Below, in pieces: positions 10,850-22,485 of a stretch of DNA of 64,000 bases. Position 1 is the stretch's first letter, and the number at the start of each line of letters is the position of its first letter. The position numbers and the translations under genes were made by a program. The DNA comes from Heterohyrax brucei (lineage: Eukaryota; Chordata; Mammalia; Hyracoidea; Procaviidae). The notes beneath the pieces are model-generated. The model saw nothing but the letters and a program-made list of their open reading frames with translations. It ran no database searches and had not been told where the DNA came from. The stretch spans positions 124,612,796-124,676,795 of the forward strand of contig CM053142.1 of NCBI GenBank assembly GCA_028571685.1. The letters run 5' to 3'.

Positions 10850-13800
10850 TTAATTAATTAAGAAAAGTCATGAAACAACCAACTATGGCCAACAAAACAA
10901 AACAAGTCCTAGGAGGAAGTGAACTTGATTTCTCAGGTTGGCACATTATAGTATTTAAAATGCCCAGTTTTCAATAAAAATCATGAAACACAAAAAGAAA
11001 ACAGAAAAATACACTTTATATATAGGAAGAAAAAGCTTTTAGTAGAGACTGGCCCTAAGGGAAGCCCGGATGTTTAACTTAGTACACAGATATTTTAAGT
11101 AAACTAAATATGTTCAGATACTAAAGGAAATTGTCTAATGAATTAAAGGAAATTATGAGAACAATGTCTTACCAACCAGAGAATATCTAACAATAAAGAG
11201 AAGACATAAAAGTGAATCAAACAGAAATCCCGGACTTGAAAAGTTTTTTGTATTTTTTTTTACTTTTTTTAAATTATTATTATTGAATGAAAATGTACAT
11301 TCCCATATAAATTTGCATGCCCACCTATATGCAGCTCCCACTGCTCTCCCTGCCCAGTGACAGCACACTCTTCCTCTCTGCTCCATACATGTCTTATCCT
11401 CCCAACAAACTCCTATCCCCTCCCCTCTACCCACTCCCCTCCCTCCAGTAAGAGGTCAGCAGAATGACATCCTATAGATGCATAGAACCATAAAGTGCAC
11501 ACATGATATGGTTACTCTATGTTACCAGGTCCAATCCATTCCTGTCTGAGAGTTGACCTTCAATATGATTTATGGACAGGGGCAGCATCAGGGCCAGGGA
11601 CCATGCTCCCAGGGGAACTCTGAGGCCTGTGGATCATCAATTGCAGTCTTTTAATGGAGATCTCAGGGTGCATCCATTTTTATTCTTGTGCTGCCAGCAA
11701 GACTCAACTTTGTGAGCTCCATCATAGCTATCACTGGTCGTGGCCAGGCACCATCCGGTTCTTCTGGTCACAAGTTGATGTAGTCACCCACTCACATGGG
11801 TCTCTTTGTCTTCTGGGTTCTCTTTCCCCCATGTTGTTTTGGTCCTTGGTGATCATCCATTCCTGCTAAGTTGGGACCTTTTGCTGTACCCCTTATATGG
11901 CAGCTTGGCAGCTTTTAAGACCCTGGATGCCCCTCACCAATGTGGAGTGCAGAAGGTTCTCTTAGCAAAATGCTAGTTGTGCCAGTTGGCCTTGGTTTCC
12001 CCTGAGATCATGGCCTCTGGGCCCGCACCCCAGTTACTGTGACCTTGTAATACTGGGTTAAGATGGGAGGAGTAATCATGTTATGTTGAAGTCCAGTTAA
12101 TATTGACTTTCTTTCTAAAGTGAGCTGTCCCAGATTTCACCCAACCAAATTTCTATCAACTATCTAATCTAAGCCCTCCCCACCTCACCCTCCCTTTCTC
12201 TCCACCCTTGCAGCCACCAAAGAGTCTTTTCATCTAGCATGAGTCTGTTTTTAAGTTCTTATCGTAAGGGTCTCATACAATATTTGTCCTTTTGTCACTG
12301 ACTACTTTCACTCAACATAATGTCCTCCAGTTGAAACCAGGTTATGAGATGTTTCCTAAAATTATCATTGTTCTTTATCATTGCACAGTGTTTCACTGAC
12401 TCTATATACCATAGTTTACCTATCCATTCCTCTGTTGTTGGGCATCTGGATTGATTCCATCTTTTTGCTATTGTGGACTGTGCTATCATAAACATTTGTG
12501 TGCATGTATCAGTTGGTGTGAATGGCCTTGATTTTGTAGGCTATATTGTAAGCAGTGGAATTACTGGGTAAAATGGTATATCTAGATTCAGCCTTTTAAA
12601 AAGGAAGTGCCAGATTGCTTTCCAAAGAGGTAGCACCATTTTGCAATCCCACCAACAGTGTAGGAGAGTTCCAACTTCACAGTCTCTCCAGTGTTCGTTG
12701 TTTTGCATTTTTGGGATCATGACCAATGATCGACCTTGTTGGGGTGAGATGGTATCTCATTGTCGTTTTGGTTTGAAATTCTTTAATAGCTAATGATCAT
12801 GAGCATGTCTGCATGTGTTTTTTGGTTGGCTGGATCTCCTCTTTAGAGAAGTATCTGTCCATCTCCTTTGCCCAGCGCTTAATTGGATAATTTATCTTTT
12901 TCTTATAGCTATTTTGTAGTACCTTATAGATCATGGAGATTGGCATCTTTCTGACATATAGTTGCCAAATATTTTTTCTCATTCCTTTAGATGGCCTTTT
13001 AATTCTATTAATAAAGTCTTTGGATGAGCAAAAGTGTTTGATTCTTAATAGTTCCCATTTATCTATTTTCTGTTTGTGGCTTGTTTGACAGATTTTGAAG
13101 TCTGTCTACATTGTGTATTAAAACTTCCATTGTTGTTCCTACTTTTTCTTGGATGAGCTTTATTGTTTTAGATTTGATATTTAGGTCTTTTATTCGGTTT
13201 GAGTTGGGTTTTGTATAAAGTGTAAGATATGGGTCTTGTTTCAATTTATTGCAGATGTATATCCAATTTTTGCCAGCACCATTTGTTGAAGAGATTGTTT
13301 TTGTCCCAGTTTAATGTCTCAGGGCCTTTGTTGAATATCAACTGTTCATAGGAAGATGGTGTCATCTTTGGGGTCTCAATTCTGTTCCATTGATCTGTTT
13401 CTTTTTGTACCAGTACCAGGCTGTTTTGACTACTGTGGCAGTGTAATACGTTCTAAAGTTGGGTAGTGAGAAGCCTTCCAGTGTGTTTTTCTTCTTCAGT
13501 AGAGCCTTACTTATCCAGGCTTCCTCCCTTTCCAAACAAAATTGGTAATTTTTTTCTCCATCTCATTAAAAAATGTCTTTGGAATTTGTATTGGGATTGC
13601 ATTATATAACTAGATTGCTTTGGGCAAAACAGACAGTTTCACAACGTTAAGTCTTCCTATCCATGAGTAGGGTAGGTTTCTCCGTTTATGTAAGTCTCTC
13701 TTAGTTTCTTGTAGTAAGGACTTGTAGTTCTCTTTATAAAGGTCTGTTTTTCTCTGGTTAGATTTATTCCTCGGTACTTTATCTGTACTTGAAAAGTTTA

Positions 13801-15012
13801 ATAACTGAAATGAAAAAATTGGTAGAGTGGGTTCAGCAGCATGCTTGAACCAGTAGAAGACGAAGAAAAAAGCAGCAAAGGGGAAGATCAGCTCCAGACA
13901 GCTGAAATTATCTAGTCTGAGGAACAGAAAAAAAGTAAAAGAAAAAAAGACTTAAAAAAAATTCATTAACAGAGTCTCAGAGATCTGTGAAACACCAACA
14001 AGTGTACCAACATGCGGGTAATGGAAGTCCTACAAGGAGCAGAAAGGGACAGAAAGAATATCTGGATCAAAGTCTTTATATGCCATTAAGTTGGCATGAA
14101 TCCAAACTAGATCAGTGTAAATTAAGATGTTAACTGTAGTTCCTAGGATGACCACTAAAAAAATAACTTTAAAAAAGTAAAAAAAAAAAGAAGAAAAACA
14201 AAAAACCAGCAAGGAAAAGAGAATGTTATATTAGAAATTATACATTTAACACAGAAGAAGGCAGTAATGAAAGAATAGTGTGTGTGAGTATTGGGGGGAA
14301 GACATGACATTAAAAACAAATAGCAAATAGCAGAAAAAAATTGTACTTTACAAGCAATTACATTAAATATTAATGAACTGACACTCCAGTCAAAGGACAG
14401 AGACTGGCAGCAGGAACTAAAAAACATGATCCAACTATCTTCTGTCTTCTAAACACACACTTTAGACTCAAATATTCAAATATAAAACTGAAGAATGATG
14501 GAACATGCACTGTGGAAATAGTAAACAAATACGAGCAAGAGTGATTATACTAATGTAAAATAAACTTCACAACAAAAATTGTTACTAGTGACAAACAAGG
14601 ATGGTTTGTAATGATAAAAGGGTTACTGTATCAGAACATAACAACTGCAAACAAAGATATGCACTTAACAGTACAGCCCCAAAATACATGCTGCAAACAC
14701 CAGTGGAATTGAAAGGCAGAAATAGACAATTCAGTAGTAATAGTTGGAAATTGGACTACTCCACTTTCCATAACTGGTAGAACCAGAAAGAAGATGAACA
14801 AGGAGACAGAAGACTTGAACAACACTGTAAACCAAGTAGATCTAACAGACATCTATAGAAGACTCCACCCAGCAATACATACTTGTCGAGTACACATAGA
14901 ACATTCTCCAAGGCAAGACCGTATTTTAGGCCATAAAACAAACCTCAATAAATTTAAAAGAACTGAAGTCATACAAAGTATGTTCTTCTTTTGTAAAACA
15001 ATACTTACCTGA
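10850..15012 (+). mobile_element. Old L1/HAL1 element, interrupted
   Basis: The left part (10850-11246) and right part (13787-15012) join to a degraded L1-type element. It has a HAL1/ORF1-like segment (aaaggaaattatgagaacaa, then ccaaccagagaatatc) and, at 14794-14950, an ORF2 endonuclease-like remnant (LTDIYRRLHPAI). It is full of stops and frameshifts. A later L1 occupies 11247-13786. Confidence 0.7.
11247..13786 (-). mobile_element. 5'-truncated L1 with perfect 13-bp duplication
   Basis: A minus-strand L1 of about 2.54 kb. The poly-A side is at 11247 (T-rich on the plus strand), followed by the 3' UTR to about 12290 and then the C-terminal half of ORF2. ORF2 lies in four broken frames (12295-13244) with fragments such as IAKRWNQSRCPTTEEWIGKL and MRKNIWQLYVRKM. 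It is flanked by acttgaaaagttt at 11234-11246 and 13787-13799. It is not able to move: ORF2 is truncated and frameshifted and there is no ORF1. Confidence 0.92.
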
Positions 15013-16770
15013 GAGGGGACTAAAAGAACTCAGAGCTCAAGTACCCAGCACAAAGCCTCATAATATAGTAAGAACAAAGTAATGTTTTCTTTTGCGTCAT
15101 GGCTGGAGTGTCACAAAACATAGGTTACCTCCTTCCTTGCACATTAAAACAAACAAAAAAACTTGTTTTGAATTTATAGCAAATTATACAATCAATATCT
15201 TAGTACTGCAGAAATACAATATCATAATGCTGATGCACCCACCATCATTGTGACTAAAAGCTGAATGAAGGGCTGTTTCAGCAACAAATAACTGGCAAAT
15301 TTATAAATTGTTTTTACTTTATAATTTGGTAAAACAAGATAAAAGATTTCTGAGTTACCTGGTTTTCCCATAATGATAAGCCATTAATACTCATTAACAT
15401 TTGACTTTCTTCATTTCACACCAGAGAGGCAAGGTCAGTATACATTCTCATGAGTTAATTCTTCTGATCAAGACATAAAACTTGACTTTGTAATTCTTCA
15501 GCACATACACTAGGTCAGACCACCTATGGCTGCTTTTCTGCAACAGCAGCAGACTTGAGTTGTGATAGAGAACAAATGGCTCAGAAAGCCTTAAACATTT
15601 ACTAACTAGTCCTTTACAGAAAAATTTGTTGAACGTTGGCCTAGAGAATTAAATAATCCTTATGTGGGACTGTCAGGATCAACTCTATGGCAATGGGTGA
15701 TATTCCAGAGAAGACATTAAAGGACATGCTTTTGTTTCTAGTTTGGATAGCTTTCTTTAACTCGCCCAATCTTGTTTCATCTCTTTGCCTATATGCCCAT
15801 CTACCCCTTCACCCCATGCTGCTTTGAAGCAATTATAAGACACGTTATAACATTTCATCCATAAATATTTCAGTGTATTTGCACAGTATATTAAAGTATA
15901 TACTAGTAGTGATAGCACTTACCTTTTTAGTAAGTATGAGAAAAACCACAGTTAATTTTCTTTCAAACTCCACTGTGTGATTGGTAGACTGATCAGATGT
16001 CCCCCAACTTCTGTTTAAAACTTCAAGGAATGGGAACTATCCTCCTCCCCACCTCCGTCTAGCACAATGAGAGTAGAGGGTCTACAATTTTCTAGAATAT
16101 TCCTCCAGCTCTTACCTTCACTAACCAAACTCACCAGGGAGGTGATGTTTGACTGAGAACTGTTGAGACTGCTATTTGTCAGTTCCGCAGTTCCAAATTT
16201 TAAACCACGGATATCTGGTTACTAACTACTTTATTTCAATGAGGTTTTTAAAGGGTGTGAGGTGACTTGGTTTGGGACATTTTGCTGCTGCAACTTCACT
16301 TTTCTTCCATTTTCTTGTCAACTGCCACCCTCATTCTTCAACAGTGCCTTGGACGTTGCTTTCCAAATGAGCTCATCTGCTTTTCCTTTACAGTGACTAG
16401 ATGTGCAAACATTAAAGAGAAGAGAAAGCAGAAAGCTTACACTTTTCTGCCCTTTCCAGGGAAGTGCAGACTTCCAGGATTGCATTCAGATTTTCAAAAG
16501 CCCTGTCCAGGGCCCTGTTCTACCAGCAAACTGATCAGATTCAGTCCTTGAGAAGACAATGTAGGTGCACCCTGCCCCAACCTCATGCTCACTCTCACTC
16601 TGAATTTCTTGCTGGCAGCCTGAGTACAATCAATAGAGCAAAGGAGGTTAGCTAACTGGAAAGTCTCATCAGAGGTGAAAGACTGAAAATGTAGAGATGT
16701 ATTGAAAAAGCAGCAGGCTTTTTGGGTCTCTAATCACCGGAAGAGCAATTAATTAGGAAGAATAATTGCT
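15012..16770. other. Intergenic, nothing recognised
   Basis: I see no clear repeat, exon or RNA gene. A weak AfroSINE-tail-like match (aactctatggcaatgggtga, 15682-15701) is too short to call. Confidence 0.35.
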
Positions 16771-16968
16771 AGGAACCCTGGTGGTACAGTGGTTAAAGTG
16801 CTCAGATGCTAACTGAAAGGTCTGTGATTCAAACCCATCAGCCATTCTGCGGTACAGAGACGTGGCGGTCTGCTCCCAGATTCACAGCCTCGGCAGCCTG
16901 ACTGCAGCAGTTCTGCTTTGTCCTCTAGGGTTGTGAGTGGAAATCGACTCCATGGCAATGGGTAATTG
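16771..16968 (+). mobile_element. AfroSINE, long form
   Basis: The head is aggaaccctggtggtacagt, then the B-box region tgtgattcaaacccatcagc, the middle segment gtctgctcccagattcacag, and the tail gaaatcgactccatggcaat. It is nearly full length. Confidence 0.9.
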
Positions 16969-17504
16969 TTCACTCTTTGGCCTGTCATTTAGTTAAAGAA
17001 AAAACTGGGATGACAAGGTTTGAAGTGTTTTGTAGACAGGGATTTTCAGGTGATATTAAAATGTATACACACATGCACACATGTAATGGTTTTAAAACTG
17101 TCCTGTTTTCCCTCAGATCTAACATTTTTAAGCAACACAGTCTAAGGAGTCAAAGATCCATGTGACATGGGATGGTGTACTTGTAAGTGGGGGTTCAGGG
17201 CCTTTGTTTTCCCTTCCAGACTTACAGCCTCAAAAGGGTCCTCATTTTCCTGGTTTAATAATAATCATTATAAACTGCACAAAGAAGCCAAAGCATAGCT
17301 GTGGAAAGCACTTTCTGAGACCCCAGCACGGCTAACAGCTGGAGATTCCACATCGTTGCTTATAGCTGGCTTCCCCATGTCTTTGTTACCCTACCAGGTT
17401 CTAAATGGAAGATGATTTCTCTAGTTACAAGCATACTTTCTTAATGATGTTTACTTTTAATTTTTACTTTTAACTACTTTACCTCAAATCCCCCAGAGCA
17501 AGCT

Positions 17505-17880
17505 CCTGGATACTGTTTTGGTTTCTATTACTGTGTAATAACCCACCCAAAATTAAGTGGCTTAAGACAAAAATAATTTGCTCACAACACTGTGCGTCAC
17601 AGGAATTCAGGCAGGGCTCAGTGGGGATGGTTCTTCTCTGCTCCACAATGTCTGTGACCTCAGATACAGAAGTCTGAACAGCTGGGAGTTGGCTGGTCTT
17701 TTTCTTCCTGTGATGTCATGTGGGGTGACTCAGCTGGGGCTTGAGGATCAAAGACGGCTCCATTCATAATATCTGGGTGCTTTGGTTCTTTCCCACATGG
17801 CCTCTCATCATTCAATAATCTAGTGTGACATTTACATGGTGGCAGGTTTGTAAGAGTAGTAACTGCAGACACTGTGAGGC
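17505..17880 (-). mobile_element. LTR-like repeat (MaLR-type, diverged)
   Basis: ggtttctattactgtgtaat + aacccaccca, then aagtggcttaagacaaaaat and catttacatggtggcaggtt, match a widespread mammalian repeat type in reverse orientation. The subfamily is not assigned. Confidence 0.45.
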
Positions 17881-18206
17881 CTCCAGAAAGTCAGCTTAGA
17901 AGTCTTAAAATGTTACTGAGCATTCTATGAATCAAGCCACAAGATCAGATCAAAGGGTAGTGAATGACTCTATTTCTTGAAGGGTGGAGGAGTAGTTGTT
18001 AACAGGGATGGGAGGCAATGTTGGCAATGTTACCAAACATGAGATTGGGAAAGCTAACCTGATCAATTAGGTAGTGCTCAAGAGAGAATGCTAGAAGAGA
18101 CATCTCTATTTTCAAGGATCGAATCTAAGGCTTTACTCTTCCAAAAGAATTTCTAGTATTGAATAGAGGACAGGAGGCGTCATAGGTATTAAGGTACTAA
18201 TGAAGG

Positions 18207-21200
18207 TGTTTCAGCTGTCTAGTGTTGCTATAACAGAAATACCACAAGTGGACGGCTTTGCTTTAACAAACTGAAATTTAGTCTCTCATCGTCTAGCAGG
18301 CTAAGTCTGAATTCAAGATGTCAGCTCCCTAGGAAGCCTTTAACTCTCTGTTGCCTGTAGGGGAAGGTCCTTATCACCAGTCTTTCCCCAGTCTAGGGGC
18401 TTCTCAGCAGAGGACTCAAGGTTCAAAGGATATGCTGTTTCCAGAGCTTCCTTTTTGGTGGCATAAGATCCTTGTCTCTCTGCTCACTTCTCTCCTTTTA
18501 CCTCTTCTAAGGTAAAAGGTGATGCAGGCCACAGCCCAGGGAAACTTCCCTTGCTGTGACCCGAGCAAAGGCTGCATCCTACCTTAATCCTCATTATTTT
18601 TTTCATTGTGTTTTAAGGGAAAGTTGACAATTTGAGTCAGTTTCTCATATAAAAACTTATACACACTTTGTTATGTGGCCCTGACTTCTCTCCCCACACT
18701 CTTGACAGCACACTCATTCCCTCCACCGTGAATTTCCTATGTCCATTCAACAATCCCTTGTGCCTCTCTTGTCTTCTCATCTCACCTCCACATAGCAGCT
18801 GCCCAGTCAGTCTCCTGTAACTAGTTAAGTCAAGAAGCATATTCTTCTCTAGTATCATTTTATATCAATTCAATCTTACTTTGGAGCGTTGGCTTCATGA
18901 GTAGTTATAGTTCTGACCTGAGAGAGTCTGGGGGACCATATCTTCTGGAGACCCTCCAGTCTGTCAGACCACGAGGTCTGGTCTTTCTGCTAGAGTTTGG
19001 GTTCTGCACCCCACATGCTCCGAGTCTACCAGAGACACTTAGTTAAATTCCCTGTAATCGCTGTCACTGGTAGTAGCCAAGCACCATCTAGTTCTTCTGG
19101 TAATATCTTGTTTGTGTGGCCCTGTCTCTTGGACTGGTATTTTCCTTATGTCTTTGATGCTCTTCAGTCTCCTTTGCTCCAGGTGGATTGAGACCAAATG
19201 ATGCTTCTTAGATGACCACTTGATAGCTTCTAAGAGCCCAGGCACCACTCACCAAAGTGGGATGCACAACATTTTCTTAACAACCTTTGTTATGCCAGTT
19301 GACCTAGCTGTACCTTGAAATCATGGTCTCCAGACCCCTGTCCTTGCTACTCTGTTCCTCGAAGTGTAATTGTTATGTAGGAAATTCCTTAGTTCTTGGT
19401 TTAGTCCAGCTGTGCTGACTTCTGTACTGTGTGTTGTCCTTCCCTTCACCTAAAATTCTTCTGTATTACCTAGTGAATATTCATCTCCTTCCCTTCCCAC
19501 CCTTGTAACAAAGACTTTCTTCTGTTTAGACATTTCCTTAAATCCTTACAATAGTCGTCTTATATTTGTTCTTTTGCAACTCACTAATCTCACTCAGCAT
19601 CATGCCTTCCAGATTGCTTCATGTCATGTTTCACAAATTTACCATTATTCTTTATCATTGCATGATACTCCATTGTGTGAATACAGCACAATTTGTTTAT
19701 CCATTCATTTGTTGATGGGCACCTAGGTTGAGTCCATCTTTGTGCTACTGTGGACAGTGCTGCAATGAACACTGGTGTGGATCCATCAATTTGTGTGGCA
19801 GCTCTTATTTCCCTAAGATATATTCCAAGAAGTGAGATTGCTGGATCATATGGTATTTCCATTTCTAGCTTTTTAAGAAAGTGCCAAATGGATTTCTAAA
19901 GTGGTTGTACCATTTTACATTCCCATCAGCAGTGTAAGTGTTCCAGTGTCTTCACAGCCTCTCCAACATTTATTATTTCATGTTTCTTGCATTAATGTCA
20001 GCCTTGCTGGGGTGACGTGGTATCTCCTTATAGTTTTGATTTGGATTTCTCTAATACCTAATGATTGTGAGCATTTCCTCAAGTATCTGTTAGTTTCCTG
20101 AATGTCTTCTTTGGTGAAGTGCCTCTCTATATTCTTTGCCCCCTTTTAAGTTGGGTTATTAGTCTTTTTGTTGTTTAAGTTTTGCAGTATCTTGTAGATT
20201 TTCAAGATTAGACACTGGTTAGATTTATTGTATCCAAAAAATTTTTCCACCTGCAGGCTGCCTTTTCACTATTTTGGTGAAGTCTTAGGATGCACATACG
20301 TGTTTAATTATTAGGCGTTTCCAGTTATCTATTTTTCTTTTCAGCATTTGTGCATTGTTAGTAATGTCTGTGCCATGTATTAGGGCTCCCAGCACTGCCA
20401 TTTTTTTATTTCAGGATCTTTATCATTTTAGAATTTATAATTAGTTCTTGGAGTCATTTCAGTTAGTTTTTGCATATGGTGAGAGATATGGGTCTTGTTT
20501 CATCTTTTTGCAGATGGATATCATACAGTTATGCCAACATCATTTATTAAAGAGACTGCATTTTCCCAGTTAATGGACTTTGGCCTTCGTCAAGTACCAG
20601 TTTCTCACAGGTAGATTTCATGCCTGGATTCTCAATTCTGTCTCACTAGTCTGTGTGTCTGTTGTTTTACCAGCATCAGACTATTGTGACTACTATGGCG
20701 GTGTAATAGGTTCTCAAGTCAGGTAGTGTGAAGCCTCCACTTTGTTCTTCTTCACTATCTAGATCCTCTTCCCTTTCCACATAAAGTTGATTTGTTTTTC
20801 CATCTCATTAGAAAATGCCATGGAAATATGGATTGGAATTGCATTGTATCTACAGATAGCTTTGGGTACAATAGATGAGAGTTTCAATGCTGAATCTTCT
20901 TATCTATGACCAAAGTAGGTTTCTATTTATGTAGGTATCTTTTGGTTTCTTGCAGTAGTGTCTTGTAGTTTTCTTTGCATAGGTATTTTACATTTCTAGT
21001 TAGATTTATTCCTAAGTATGTTATATTCTTGTGAGCTCTCCTACTCCTCTTTAACAAAACTGAACCATGCCCAATTAACCACAGGCTGAGATTAGGAGTT
21101 ACAACTCGTAGGAAAACTGTATCAGGTAACAGAATGGTGGACAACCACACAATACTGGAAATCATGGCCTACAAGTTGACACATATTTCTGGGAGACACA

Positions 21201-21210
21201 ATTCATGACA
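18207..21210 (-). mobile_element. MaLR-type LTR split by an L1
   Basis: The LTR starts tgtttcagctgtctagtgtt at 18207 and resumes after the L1 at about 21042, ending gagacacaattcatgaca at 21210. It is flanked by a perfect 5-bp duplication, gaagg (18202-18206 and 21211-21215). Removing the L1 restores a solo LTR of about 0.55 kb with TG...CA ends. Confidence 0.85.
18597..21041 (-). mobile_element. 5'-truncated L1 inserted into the LTR
   Basis: A minus-strand L1 of about 2.45 kb. The 3' UTR runs from the T-rich end at 18597 to about 19600. The ORF2 C-terminus follows (19590-19862: MEIPYDPAISLLGIYLREI and QRWTQPRCPSTNEWINKL), then broken ORF2. The imperfect duplication taatcctcatta (18585-18596) / tactcctcttta (21042-21053) matches 10 of 12. 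It belongs to a different L1 3'-UTR family from the element at 11247. Confidence 0.88.
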
Positions 21211-21804
21211 GAAGGTAAAGACTTTCGGAGGTTTAGAAATTAAGTCCTTGTAAAACGTCTTCTATTCTGCTCTTCCTAAGCTTCAGATAAAGTGTGTTTT
21301 TAGCTTTGTGAATTAATATTCTGATCATCTTAAATACTGTCTTGATATTTTCTAGATGAATTTTAACTTCCTAGGTTTTAGAACTAAACAGAATGTCTTC
21401 TTTGATGTCTTCTCTAGTTGTTAAAGTGACATTTCTCTTTAAGACAGAATGTTGTACTAACACTTTCTAAGTGTTTAGGTGAATAAGGAGAAGCTATACT
21501 CTTACTATATTCAGTAAGGAGATTAGACATTTGCCTCAGGATACTTTTGGGGGGTAATTCTTTTCCCTGAACTCATGCTTTTATTACAGATGATATTCAT
21601 GTAGTTCTTTTAGATGGAAATTTGAAACATATTAGCCTTGATTGCCAGTTCTGTGAAGACTTACAATGTTGGCATTTCCTCCTTTAGATTTTCCTTTAAG
21701 TCTATGTTCACAATTCATAACCCTACATTAGGCCACTCTTTTACCTGAAATGAGGCGACTTCAGAGCAATCCCCCTGGGTCTGAATTATTCTAGCCCCTT
21801 CCCC
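21211..21804. other. Intergenic, nothing recognised
   Basis: AT-rich unique-looking sequence between the LTR and the DYNLL1 pseudogene. There is no coding or repeat evidence. Confidence 0.35.
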
Positions 21805-21846
21805 AGGAGAATGCTGCAGTCAGCTAGTCCTTCCTCCAAAATAATC

Positions 21847-22387
21847 ATATGTGATCAAAAGGCCATGTTAAAAAATACTGACATGTTGAAGAAGATGCAA
21901 CAGGAACTGGTGGAGTGTACTCCTCAAATATTTGAGAAACATTCACAGAGAGGACAATGTGGGCTGTATCAAGGAGTCTGACAACCTCACCTCTCACTGC
22001 ATCATGGGGAGGAACTTCAGCAGTTATCTAACACTTGAAACCAAATACTTCATCTACTTCTACCTGGGACAGCTGGCCACTCTTTTGTTTAGATCTGGTT
22101 AAAGCATGGGTTGTGCCACACAATCAGTGATCCATCCAAATCAAGGGCTGCAGCCTACATTCCAAATATCAGAGGCAGACACTTTCAGTCTTACTAAGTG
22201 AACACCTCCATCTTTGAACCTCTGTTGTGTCACTGCATATAGGGAATTCTATATATTTGTTTGCTATAGCTATAAAACAACTAGCAAAGGAACTTAACAT
22301 TTGTATTTATTTTCCTATTCCATACTTTGCCCCTGCCTCAAGTGTTTTTCCTTCCTCAAAATCCATTTCTTTAAAAAAAAAAAAAAA
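21847..22387 (+). pseudogene. DYNLL1: Processed pseudogene of dynein light chain LC8 (DYNLL1)
   Basis: The plus strand carries a decayed copy of the 89-residue LC8 dynein light chain reading frame. Recognisable pieces are [44 protein letters not shown] and LLFRSG followed by TAA at 22100-22102. The start codon is ATA instead of ATG. The central part (about 21940-22010) has lost bases and is frameshifted with an in-frame stop, so it cannot make the protein. After the stop, similarity to the DYNLL1 3' UTR continues to an A15 tract at 22373-22387, and no introns are present. This is the hallmark of L1-mediated retrocopying. DYNLL2 is a close paralogue, but the matching 3' UTR points to DYNLL1. 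The 5' limit may extend to about 21805. The copy converges tail-to-tail on the PPM1H 3' end. Confidence 0.9.
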
Positions 22388-22479
22388 TTCTGTTGGTGTT
22401 AAAACAACTTTACAGTGAGTTGAAAGAAATGACACAAAAAAGTTTTGCTAAAGATGTCCTATATACATATATATAATAT

Positions 22480-22485
22480 TTTATT
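22480..22485 (-). terminator. Poly(A) signal AATAAA of PPM1H (predicted)
   Basis: TTTATT on the plus strand gives AATAAA on the transcript strand. It is followed on the minus strand by an AU-rich stretch, and about 40-60 nt further by a T-rich/GT-containing stretch. A second TTTATT near 22305 lies inside the DYNLL1 pseudogene and belongs to that unit. Confidence 0.6.
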
